A program made the position numbers and the translations under genes. From positions 1 through 21,181 of the forward strand of contig JAFVEX010000043.1 of assembly GCA_017475785.1 (NCBI GenBank): a DNA stretch of 21,181 nucleotides, in the 5' to 3' direction. Position 1 is the first letter of the stretch; each line of letters opens with the position of its first letter. The stretch is from Eubacterium sp. GTDB taxonomy: Bacteria > Bacillota_A > Clostridia > Lachnospirales > Lachnospiraceae. Positions 14,728 to 21,181 of the stretch are shown here, one piece after another. The notes beneath the pieces were generated by a model. That model searched no databases. It worked only from the letters and a program-made list of their open reading frames with translations, and had not been told where the DNA came from.

Positions 14728-16080
14728 TCATGGAATCCAGTGCGCGCTAAGCGGAAGTCCGTCTACTTCAACAGCTTCATACATGCGCGCGAGCAATTGA
14801 TCCAGCGTGGCCTCATCGCCTGTCCGGCAGATCAGATGCCCGAGGCGGTCTGTCCCGTTTTTTACCGCTGTGACGGCATCTCCGGGCGCGTAGTCCAGCT
14901 GATACGCGGCGCCTGCCTCGCCGAGCGGCGCAAGGCTTTCCTTCCGCACTGCGGTGATTATGCCGTCAACGGGAGAAAACAAGAGCTTTGCCATGCAAGG
15001 CCGGACATCATCGAAGCATGGTACCTGTCCACAGGTCTCTGGCCGGACATCTTCGAAGCATGGTACCTGTCCACAGGTCTCCGGCCGGACATCATCGGCG
15101 CGATCAAGATCCTTACGTGTTTGCAGAGGCGAAGGATCACAATGTGCCGTCTGCATGCATGCGGGCGGCCGGATGGGATTTCCAACCGCGGCATCAATAA
15201 TCGTCTCATAATAATCAAAACCGTACCCGCCCGAAATCACTTCCGGAATGCAGGTTCCTCCCGCGCGTCCGCCGATTTCCAGCACATAGACCCGGTCCTG
15301 ATACAGCATGACATCCATATTGAAGGCGCACGCGTCAATTCCGGTCGCCCGGACTGTCACACGCACCATCTCTTCAATTTTTTCCAGCATATCAGCTGAC
15401 ACATCGAGCGGCACGGCATGGCCAAGCGGTATCGTCACCGGACCGCTTCGTATCACAAATTTGCGGTGCGGAATGCACATGACGGCCTGATGCTCCTGCA
15501 CAAAACCGTCCACCCCGATTTCCTCGCCGGGAATAAACTGCTCGATCAGCACGTAATCCTGCTGTGTCGCTTCAAACGCGTCCCGAACCGCCTCTTCCAG
15601 CTTCCCGGCGTCAGTCACATGCGTGATTCCACGGCTTCCGGAACTGTCAACCGCCTTTACCACGACATCTCCGCCGTTTTCCGCAAAAAATGCCTGTCCC
15701 TCAGCAGCAGAGCGGATTTTTTGGAAAGGAATCGCGAACTCCGTACCCGCCAGCGCCTCGCGGATCTTCAGCTTATTGGATACGCAGGCCGCTGCCTGTT
15801 CCGAAATACCAGGCAGCCCCAGTTTTGCGGCCGTGTACGCAATTGCCGGAACCGCGACGTCTGTCCCGGTGGTGCAGATTCCGTCAATTCCACGCTCTCT
15901 GGCTGCGGCAAAGACCCCTTCCCTGTCACGCGTATTGCAGAAGACTGTCTCGTCCGCCTCCGCAAACCCGGGGTAATTTCCGGGAATGCTGACGGCAGCC
16001 GTATAATAACCCAGCTCTTTCGCGCGGCGGATCAGGGGCACCTGATAAATGCCGGCACCCAGTATCATCAGTTTCTTCAT
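14728..16080 (-). CDS. ATP-grasp ligase with amino-acid-ligase-like C-terminus
   Basis: A 450-residue ATP-grasp enzyme. Residues 1-90 are the N-terminal Rossmann-like part (KLMILGAGIYQVPLIRRAKELG), then the ATP-grasp fold: VVKAVDSSGSRGI (140-152), LIEQFIPGEEIGVDGFV (178-194) and the metal-binding strand NMDVML with LEIGGRAGG (254-275). From about 363 (MAKLLFSPVDGIITAV) a small domain resembles the C-terminus of L-amino acid ligases. The family joins a carboxylate to an amine through an acyl phosphate. Between wecE and a lipid-sugar transferase, it may acylate the 4-amino sugar with an amino acid or other acid; this is inference. Residues 329-361 are an in-frame repeat of 14 residues. The start at 16080 (GGAGA 10 nt upstream) matches the fold; a start at 16140 is possible. 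Confidence 0.85.
   Translation of the reverse strand: MKKLMILGAGIYQVPLIRRAKELGYYTAAVSIPGNYPGFAEADETVFCNTRDREGVFAAARERGIDGICTTGTDVAVPAIAYTAAKLGLPGISEQAAACVSNKLKIREALAGTEFAIPFQKIRSAAEGQAFFAENGGDVVVKAVDSSGSRGITHVTDAGKLEEAVRDAFEATQQDYVLIEQFIPGEEIGVDGFVQEHQAVMCIPHRKFVIRSGPVTIPLGHAVPLDVSADMLEKIEEMVRVTVRATGIDACAFNMDVMLYQDRVYVLEIGGRAGGTCIPEVISGGYGFDYYETIIDAAVGNPIRPPACMQTAHCDPSPLQTRKDLDRADDVRPETCGQVPCFEDVRPETCGQVPCFDDVRPCMAKLLFSPVDGIITAVRKESLAPLGEAGAAYQLDYAPGDAVTAVKNGTDRLGHLICRTGDEATLDQLLARMYEAVEVDGLPLSAHWIP
14999..15098. repeat. In-frame 42-bp tandem repeat inside the ATP-grasp gene
   Basis: Two 42-bp copies at 14999-15040 and 15041-15082 with two mismatches, and a partial third at 15083-15098. They encode DDVRPETCGQVPCF twice plus DDVRP, in the linker between the ATP-grasp core and the C-terminal domain. 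Each copy holds the palindrome ACCTGT-CC-ACAGGT. Confidence 0.9.
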
Positions 16081-16151
16081 GTGACTGTATTCTCCGCTCC
16101 TGACTGCAACAGGGGTGCCGTACGAAGCGGCACCCTTCAAATACTAATCCC

Positions 16152-16202
16152 TGACATTAGAATTCTTTTGACATCAGAATTCAATTGACATCAGAATCCT
16201 GT
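16152..16202. repeat. 17-bp tandem repeat at the wecE stop codon
   Basis: Three units at 16152, 16169 and 16186 with the core TGACATCAGAATTC and a few differences. The last one reaches the wecE stop codon. It occupies nearly half of the 121-nt gap before the ATP-grasp gene. Confidence 0.75.
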
Positions 16203-17332
16203 TAACAGAAGAATGACATCACCGTATCAATCACCTTCCGGCGCGTCTCATCCTGCATACCGTAATACAGCGGCAGACGCACCAGCCGTTCACTCTCCTT
16301 CGTCGTATAGCGGTCTTCTCCTGCGAAGATACCGAATTTCACACCTGCCGGCGAAGAATGCAGCGGAATATAGTGGAAGACACAATGCACACCCTTCTCT
16401 TTCATCTCGTGAATGAAGCGCGAGCGCTCCTCAAGATCCGCCAGTTTGAGCCAGTACATATGGGCATTGTGTGTGCACTCCGGCGGAATGACGGGAATCT
16501 CTGCTTTCCCTTCTGACTGCAGAATCTGGAACGCCTCGTGATACGCGTTCCAAGTGTCCATGCGGTTCTGCATAATCTCATCCGCAACCTCGAGCTGTCC
16601 CCACAGATACGCGGCGTTCAGCTCACTTGGCAGAAAGCTGTCTCCCAGATCAACCCAGGTGTATTTATCCACCTCTCCGCGGAAAAACCGCGTCCGGTTC
16701 GTTCCTTTTTCCCGCAGGATTTCCGCCCGCTCAATCAGGCTCGTGTCGTTCACGGAAAGCGCTCCGCCCTCTCCCATCGAATAATTCTTTGTCTCATGGA
16801 AGGAGTAGCAGCCGAGATTGCCGATCGTCCCAAGCATATTTCCCTTGTAGGTGCTGAGAACTCCCTGCGCGGCATCTTCGATCACCAGCAGGTGGTGCCG
16901 CCCGGCGATCTCCATGATCGTGTCCATCTCGCAGGAAACGCCTGCGTAATGCATGACGATAATGGCCTTTGTCTTATCTGTGACCGCCTGCTCGATCAGA
17001 TTTTCATCCAGGTTCATCGTATCGGGGCGGATGTCCACAAACACCAGCTTCGCGCCGCGCAGAGCCGCGGCAGTCGCCGTGCTGGAGAAGGTGTAGCTGG
17101 GCAGAATCACCTCGTCTCCCTCCTGCAGGTCGCACAGCAGCGCGGCCATGTCGAGTGCCGCTGTCCCGCTGGTCGTGAGGGAAATTCTGTTTGAATCAAG
17201 GTGCTCCTCGAGCCATCTGCTGCAGCGCGCGGTATAGGCGCCGTCACCGCAGATCTTATGGGACTCGATCGCGTCCTTCACATACTGCAGCTCCCTTCCC
17301 GTATACGGCGGAATATTAAAATCAATTCCCAT
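16202..17332 (-). CDS. wecE: dTDP-4-amino-4,6-dideoxygalactose transaminase (WecE/RffA-like)
   Basis: A PLP-dependent sugar aminotransferase of the DegT/DnrJ/EryC1/StrS family, 376 residues, the length I recall for E. coli WecE and similar along its whole length. Shared blocks include KICGDGAYTARC, LPSYTFSSTA, FVDIRPDTMNLDE, MHYAGVSCEMD, EDAAQGV (Asp153), SFHETKNYSMGEGGA with the PLP lysine at 182, REKGTNRTRFFRGEVDKYTW and EDRYTTKESERL. The predicted reaction moves an amino group from glutamate to dTDP-4-keto-6-deoxyglucose to give dTDP-Fuc4N. The rmlA/rmlB genes that supply the substrate are not in the window. Start ATG at 17332 aligns with the WecE start; a TTG at 17353 overlaps the GAGGGAG site and is rejected. 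First gene of the surface-sugar module, behind a leader that ends in a terminator. Confidence 0.92.
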   Translation of the reverse strand: MGIDFNIPPYTGRELQYVKDAIESHKICGDGAYTARCSRWLEEHLDSNRISLTTSGTAALDMAALLCDLQEGDEVILPSYTFSSTATAAALRGAKLVFVDIRPDTMNLDENLIEQAVTDKTKAIIVMHYAGVSCEMDTIMEIAGRHHLLVIEDAAQGVLSTYKGNMLGTIGNLGCYSFHETKNYSMGEGGALSVNDTSLIERAEILREKGTNRTRFFRGEVDKYTWVDLGDSFLPSELNAAYLWGQLEVADEIMQNRMDTWNAYHEAFQILQSEGKAEIPVIPPECTHNAHMYWLKLADLEERSRFIHEMKEKGVHCVFHYIPLHSSPAGVKFGIFAGEDRYTTKESERLVRLPLYYGMQDETRRKVIDTVMSFFC

Positions 17333-17355
17333 TTTTCCGAATCGCTCCCTCAATT

Positions 17356-17384
17356 ATAAAAAATCAAAGTCCGCAGGTGGACTT
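17356..17384 (-). terminator. Intrinsic terminator just upstream of wecE
   Basis: On the - strand AAGTCC (17384-17379) pairs with GGACTT (17372-17367), loop ACCTGC, then TGATTTTTTA. It lies only about 5 nt before the wecE ribosome binding site. It may end argD transcription, but with a promoter at 17577-17549 it would also control entry into wecE. Confidence 0.7.
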
Positions 17385-17541
17385 CAGTCCCCCGGCCCTC
17401 ATTCATGAAGGACGCTGATCGTCCAATGGACGATCGCTTAGCGCCGACCAGGAGTAAAACGAAGACAGCTTGCCGGACTTTGAGCGGCCTCGTGCCGCCA
17501 AACTTTTCTTATTTAAGTCAGCCACGCTGATCGCAATGTAC
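17356..17541 (-). ncRNA. Candidate structured leader RNA / attenuator of wecE
   Basis: The roughly 190-nt leader on the - strand can form, in order: a hairpin GCGGC-ACGAG-GCCGC (17498-17484); a long-range 9-bp closing stem CAAAGTCCG (17482-17474) with CGGACTTTG (17373-17365); inside it a strong hairpin GATCGTCC-ATT-GGACGATC (17435-17417) extended by CGCT/AGCG; a hairpin CCTTCA-TGAA-TGAGGG (17411-17396) that pairs fully only on this strand because of a G-U wobble; and GGAC-TGAA-GTCC (17390-17379). This last hairpin and the closing stem each use an arm of the terminator at 17384-17367, so they exclude it, as in attenuators and riboswitches. I recognise no known riboswitch consensus. Confidence 0.45.
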
Positions 17542-17548
17542 GGAAATA

Positions 17549-17577
17549 ATTATAGCTTAATTCATACTGTCATGCAA
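17549..17577 (-). promoter_or_regulatory. Promoter for the wecE leader, overlapping the end of argD
   Basis: On the - strand TTGCAT (17577-17572), a 17-nt spacer and a perfect TATAAT (17554-17549). The -35 box overlaps the last codons of argD. Start near 17541. Confidence 0.6.
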
Positions 17578-18778
17578 GCAGGCCTGATACCGCCCGGCGC
17601 AGCTTTGCGTCCATCTCATCAATTTCCTGCTCTCCGACAATCAGCGGGGGCGCCAGACGGAGCACATTTCCCTCTGCGCTGATGGTCAGCAGCCCGTCTG
17701 CCTGCCCTGCGAGAATGATATCGCCAACCTTATACGCGGCATTGACGACCAGCCCCTGCAGGAAGCCTTTTCCCCTGCGGCCGTCAAAAATGGCAGGGTA
17801 ATCCGCGGCGATTTTGTCCAATGTCTCCTCCAGATACGGCGCCGTCTCCCGCACATGACTGACCAGATCCAGCTCCTCATACAGATCAAACACCGTGCTG
17901 ACCGCGCGCAGCGCGAACGGATTCCCGCCGTAAGTCGTGCCGTGGTCACCCGGAACGAGGGAGTGCTCCGCAAGCTTTTCTCCCAGAACAAACGCGCCGA
18001 CCGGGACGCCGCAGCCAAGCGCCTTCGCGACAGTCGTGATATCCGGCAGGATGCCGTACTCCTGATACGCGAACTGCCAGCCGGTTCTTCCCATGCCGCA
18101 CTGAATTTCATCAAGAATCAGAACAATGTCCTTCTCGTCACAGAGCGCGCGGATGCCACCGAGAAATGCCGCGTCAGCCGGATAAATACCACCTTCGCCC
18201 TGCAGTGTTTCCAGAATAATCGCGCAGGTCTTATCCGTCACCTGTGCTTTTACGCTTTCCAGGTCATTGTAGTCCGCAAACTTCACACCGCCGATCAGCG
18301 GCTTAAACGGCTCCTGATACGCGTCATTTCCCGTGACGGACAGGGCACCCAGACTCCGCCCGTGGAAGGAATGCCGCATCGCGATAATCTCATGATCAGT
18401 CGATCCGTCTTTCAGATAGGCGTACTTTCTGGCCGCCTTAATCGCGCCTTCGATGGCTTCAGTTCCACTGTTGGTAAAAAACACCTTTGAGAGGCCGGTC
18501 GCCTCGACGATCTTCCTGGAAGCCTCCGCCATCGGGACGTTGTAGTACAGATTTGAAGTGTGCACCAGCTGATCGATCTGATCCTTCAGCGCAGCGTTCA
18601 GTTTCTCATTGCCGTAGCCCAGCGCGTAAACAGCGATGCCCGCCGCAAAATCCAGATACTGCTTTCCGTCCGTATCGTACAGATACGCGCCTTTTCCCCG
18701 CTCCAGAACAATCTGAAACCGGTTGTATGTATGCAGAATATACTGCTCCGACTGATTGATATATTCACCTGTTGTCAT
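17570..18778 (-). CDS. argD: Acetylornithine aminotransferase
   Basis: A class III PLP-dependent aminotransferase of 402 residues that makes N-acetylornithine from N-acetylglutamate semialdehyde in arginine synthesis. Seen: YLDFAAGIAVYALGY, FFTNSGTEAIEGAIKAARKYA, FHGRSLGALSVTG, ILDEIQCGMGRTG with the cofactor Asp, and TVAKALGCGVPVGAF with the PLP lysine. Start ATG at 18778 has AAGGAGAG just upstream; an in-frame start at 18829 would run back into argB. It begins 28 nt after the argB stop, so the two are co-transcribed. Family members can also act on succinyldiaminopimelate or ornithine, but the argJ-argB context settles the role. Confidence 0.95.
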   Translation of the reverse strand: MTTGEYINQSEQYILHTYNRFQIVLERGKGAYLYDTDGKQYLDFAAGIAVYALGYGNEKLNAALKDQIDQLVHTSNLYYNVPMAEASRKIVEATGLSKVFFTNSGTEAIEGAIKAARKYAYLKDGSTDHEIIAMRHSFHGRSLGALSVTGNDAYQEPFKPLIGGVKFADYNDLESVKAQVTDKTCAIILETLQGEGGIYPADAAFLGGIRALCDEKDIVLILDEIQCGMGRTGWQFAYQEYGILPDITTVAKALGCGVPVGAFVLGEKLAEHSLVPGDHGTTYGGNPFALRAVSTVFDLYEELDLVSHVRETAPYLEETLDKIAADYPAIFDGRRGKGFLQGLVVNAAYKVGDIILAGQADGLLTISAEGNVLRLAPPLIVGEQEIDEMDAKLRRAVSGLLA

Positions 18779-18806
18779 GATCTTCTCTCCTTCTGCGCGG
18801 CTGTTT

Positions 18807-19706
18807 TCAGGAAACCCTGTCCCTGCCAAACTTTTCCTCTGTATCTGCGAGAATGGCAGTGCCGATTCCCTTGTTCGTGTAAATCTCCAGCAGCAGACAG
18901 TGCGGAACCCGTCCGTCCAGTATGTGGACGCGGGAGACGCCGTTCTCGATCGCCTTGATGCAGCTCTGCAGCTTCGGAATCATTCCGCCGTCCACGAGCC
19001 CGTCAGAAATCATCGCCTCTGCCTCTGAGACCGTCAGCTCCGGTGCCAGTGTATCCGGGTCGTCCTTGTCAATGTAGACGCCTTCGATATCACTGAGAAA
19101 GGCCAGCTTCTCTGCCTTCATCGCCTCCGCAATCGCGCTCGCCGCATCGTCCGCGTTGATATTAAATGAATGATACGTCTCGTCGATCCCGATCGGGCAG
19201 ACGATCGGCAGGAAATCCTTGTCCAGCAGATCCCAGAGTATCTTGGTATCTACTGCTTTGATGTTGCCGACGTACCCGATGCTCTCGCCGTTGACCAGCT
19301 TCTGGCTGACCTGCAGCAGATTTCCGTCTTTTCCGCTGATGCCGACTGCGCGGACGCCAAGCCGCTCCACGAGGCTGACGAGTTCCTTGTTGACCTTGTT
19401 CAGCACCATTTCGGCAACTTCCATCGTATCCTCGTCGGTCACACGGAGCCCGCCGACAAATTTCGGCTCCTTGCCGATCTTTCCGACCCACTCAGAGATC
19501 TCTCTGCCGCCGCCGTGGACAATAATCGGCTTGAATCCGCACAGCTTCAAGAGCACGACATCCTTGATGACATCCTCTTTCAGCTTCTGATCCAGCATTG
19601 CGCTGCCGCCGTATTTTACGACGATGACCTTGCGGTTGAATCGCTGGATATAAGGCAGTGCCTCAATCAAGACCTCCGCTTTTTCCAGATATTTTTGGTT
19701 TACCAT
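18807..19706 (-). CDS. argB: Acetylglutamate kinase
   Basis: 299 residues; phosphorylates N-acetylglutamate, the second step of arginine synthesis. Amino-acid kinase motifs: VVKYGGSAM (about 29-37), [11 protein letters not shown] (63-73), [14 protein letters not shown] and LSDIEGVY. About 25 residues before the first strand form a helix ([19 protein letters not shown]), the extension found in arginine-inhibited hexameric kinases, so feedback inhibition by arginine is likely. Start ATG at 19706 has AAGGAG 8 nt upstream. A 151-nt gap with two inverted repeats separates it from argJ. Confidence 0.96.
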   Translation of the reverse strand: MVNQKYLEKAEVLIEALPYIQRFNRKVIVVKYGGSAMLDQKLKEDVIKDVVLLKLCGFKPIIVHGGGREISEWVGKIGKEPKFVGGLRVTDEDTMEVAEMVLNKVNKELVSLVERLGVRAVGISGKDGNLLQVSQKLVNGESIGYVGNIKAVDTKILWDLLDKDFLPIVCPIGIDETYHSFNINADDAASAIAEAMKAEKLAFLSDIEGVYIDKDDPDTLAPELTVSEAEAMISDGLVDGGMIPKLQSCIKAIENGVSRVHILDGRVPHCLLLEIYTNKGIGTAILADTEEKFGRDRVS

Positions 19707-19742
19707 TTGTGTTCTCCTTGTGTAATACCTTTGATATGCTTC

Positions 19743-19811
19743 TTCATTTGTCGAACGAATGAATATGTATAGGAAACGAACATATTGCTTGCGTTTTTAG
19801 CATTTCCTATA
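19743..19811. promoter_or_regulatory. Two inverted repeats upstream of argB, candidate operators
   Basis: TTCATT (19743-19748) with AATGAA (19758-19763), 9 nt apart, and TATAGGAAA (19768-19776) with TTTCCTATA (19803-19811), 26 nt apart. The first loosely resembles an ArgR box but is not a clear match. No convincing promoter was found for argB in the gap. Confidence 0.35.
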
Positions 19812-19857
19812 ATATGTCTTCTGCGCGTTTTCATGATGACATAAGCACTCTGTAGTT

Positions 19858-21162
19858 TTATGATCGATAATCCGCGTTAATTGAGACGTACTCGTGCGTC
19901 AGGTCACAGCCCCAGGCGGTCGCCTCGCCGCTCCCCTGGTGCATGTCCGCAATTGCCGTCACCTCCGGCTCTGACAGAATCTTCGTCGCAAGCTCCTCGC
20001 TGTAATCCGTCGCGCTGCCGCCCTGCACGATCTGCAGCTCCCCGGCCGCGCTCGTAAGAAACAGATCCACCTGCTCCGGGTCAAACGGGACGCCGGCGTA
20101 TCCAAGCGCGCATAGAATCCTGCCCCAGTTCGCGTCATGGCCGTAAACCGCAGCCTTTGTCAGTGATGAGGAGACAACCGATTTTGCGAGTATTACTGCT
20201 GACGCCTTGTCGGCGGCGCCTCTGACAATCACCTCGAAAAGTGCCGTCGCGCCTTCTCCGTCTCCCGCGATTTTTCTCGCCAGCTGGCGGTTGACCGTCA
20301 TCAGAGCTTCACAAAATGCAGCATACGCCTCGTTCTCCTCTGTGATTTCTTCATTCCCCGCGAGACCGTTTGCCATAAGCAAAACCGTGTCGTTCGTCGA
20401 AGTATCCCCGTCGACCGAGACCATATTGTAGGTATCCTCCACGACTGCCGAGAGCGCCTTCTGCAGCAGATCAGATGAAATCGCCGCGTCGGTTGTCAGG
20501 AAGGACAGCATTGTGCACATATTCGGATGAATCATGCCCGAACCCTTGCACATGCCGCCGATTGAAACCTGCTTCCCACCGATCTCAAATGTAATTCCGA
20601 CTTCCTTCGGAAGCGTGTCTGTCGTCATGATCGCCTGCGCGGCCAGATGCGCTGCTTCTTCCGACGAAGAAAGAACTGGTACCATTTTCCGGGTCCCGGC
20701 CTCAATTCTGTCGACGGGAATCTGCATGCCGATCACACCGGTGGACGCGACGAGAATATCATCTTCCGTAAATCTCTCCCCGGAAGTTCCAGTCTCTGCT
20801 TTGCCCTTTCCATCTGCCGCTGCTGCGTCTGACGACCCGATCCTTAATTCATTCAGCACTTCCGCCGCTGCTGCCGCGGATTTTCTGCAGCACTCCATGC
20901 CCTCCTGTCCGGTCGCCGCATTCGCGATGCCGCTGTTGCAGATCACTGCCTGCGCCGTGCCGACTTCATAGACAATCCGCTGGTCCCACTTCACCGGCGC
21001 CGCTTTCACTACATTCTTTGTAAACGTGCCTGCAAGCCTGCAGGGTACCTCGCTGAAGATCATCGCCATGTCGCGGCGGTTCTGATACTTGATTCCTGCC
21101 TCTGTTGACGCGGCGAGAAACCCCTTCGGAAGTGTCACACCGGTATTTTCCTGATTCTTCAT
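19858..21162 (-). CDS. argJ: Bifunctional glutamate N-acetyltransferase / amino-acid acetyltransferase
   Basis: 434 residues, slightly longer than usual; recycles acetyl groups from N-acetylornithine to glutamate and may also use acetyl-CoA. The N-terminus (GVTLPKGFLAASTEAGIKY, FTKNVVKAAPVKWDQ) and KGSGMIHPNMCTMLSF are diagnostic. Family members cut themselves before the Thr of an Ala-Thr-Met-Leu motif to form two chains; here the Thr is kept but the Ala before it is Cys. A stretch rich in Ala, Asp, Gly and Lys near residues 95-115 (SSDAAAADGKGKAETGTSG) looks like an inserted linker. Start ATG at 21162 has GGAAAGGA upstream. argC would be expected beyond the window edge. Confidence 0.95.
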   Translation of the reverse strand: MKNQENTGVTLPKGFLAASTEAGIKYQNRRDMAMIFSEVPCRLAGTFTKNVVKAAPVKWDQRIVYEVGTAQAVICNSGIANAATGQEGMECCRKSAAAAAEVLNELRIGSSDAAAADGKGKAETGTSGERFTEDDILVASTGVIGMQIPVDRIEAGTRKMVPVLSSSEEAAHLAAQAIMTTDTLPKEVGITFEIGGKQVSIGGMCKGSGMIHPNMCTMLSFLTTDAAISSDLLQKALSAVVEDTYNMVSVDGDTSTNDTVLLMANGLAGNEEITEENEAYAAFCEALMTVNRQLARKIAGDGEGATALFEVIVRGAADKASAVILAKSVVSSSLTKAAVYGHDANWGRILCALGYAGVPFDPEQVDLFLTSAAGELQIVQGGSATDYSEELATKILSEPEVTAIADMHQGSGEATAWGCDLTHEYVSINADYRS

Positions 21163-21181
21163 ATATTTATATCCTTTCCAA

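Noticed and set aside
14095..15399. Long + strand frame across the glycosyltransferase and ATP-grasp genes
   Set aside because: It spans two well-supported opposite-strand genes and has no recognisable domain.
17353..17358. TATAAT just upstream of wecE as its promoter
   Set aside because: A start from it would fall within the ribosome binding site; the sequence is the end of the terminator T-run.
17356..17541. Known riboswitch classes (T-box, SAM, glycine, cobalamin, guanidine, ZTP)
   Set aside because: None of their conserved core sequences could be found in the leader by eye.

Overview
The window looks like a chromosomal stretch from a GC-rich member of the Clostridia, probably a Lachnospiraceae-type gut anaerobe. 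This is inferred from strong AGGAGG-type ribosome binding sites, TATAAT promoters in AT-rich gaps, intrinsic terminators, an argJ-argB-argD cluster and a tRNA gene without an encoded CCA. No species can be named from the sequence alone. I recognise no phage, plasmid, insertion sequence or CRISPR array.

Left part (1-10868), redox and small-molecule metabolism. Two short-chain dehydrogenases (210-1975, +) sit head to tail and end at a terminator. A solitary GroEL-type chaperonin (2387-4012, +) follows, with its own promoter, no groES and no CIRCE operator. A LysR regulator (4284-5159, +) faces a divergent PanB-superfamily protein (5561-6490, -). Next come a fusion of a catalytically dead histidine-phosphatase domain with a GNAT acetyltransferase (6720-7793, +), a 14-helix MFS transporter (8000-9400, -) and a divergently transcribed medium-chain dehydrogenase (9678-10748, +). 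Regulator, transporter, aldol-type enzyme and three dehydrogenases together suggest uptake or export and redox conversion of a keto or hydroxy compound. The substrate cannot be read from the sequence.

A tRNA-Ala(CGC) gene with its own promoter and terminator (10879-11038) divides the window.

Middle part (11049-17577, - strand), a probable cell-surface glycosylation module. In transcription order it holds a WecE-type dTDP-4-amino-4,6-dideoxygalactose transaminase, an ATP-grasp ligase with an amino-acid-ligase-like C-terminus, an ArnC/GtrB-like polyprenyl-phosphate glycosyltransferase, two overlapping small SMR/EamA-type membrane proteins (ArnE/ArnF-like flippase pair) and a large membrane protein resembling a GT-C glycosyltransferase. 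The proposed route is: make the amino sugar, possibly acylate its amine, load it on the lipid carrier, flip it, and attach it outside the cell. Upstream of wecE is a promoter inside the end of argD, then a leader of about 190 nt with several stems ending in an intrinsic terminator just before the wecE ribosome binding site. This looks like an attenuator or unrecognised riboswitch, and with the glycosylation module it is the most interesting part of the window.

Right part (17570-21162, - strand), arginine biosynthesis: argJ, argB, argD.

A theme across the window is short tandem repeats of unrelated sequence: 12/24-bp, 37-bp, 35-bp, an in-frame 42-bp repeat inside the ATP-grasp gene, and 17-bp units over the wecE stop codon. 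Most units contain a short palindrome.
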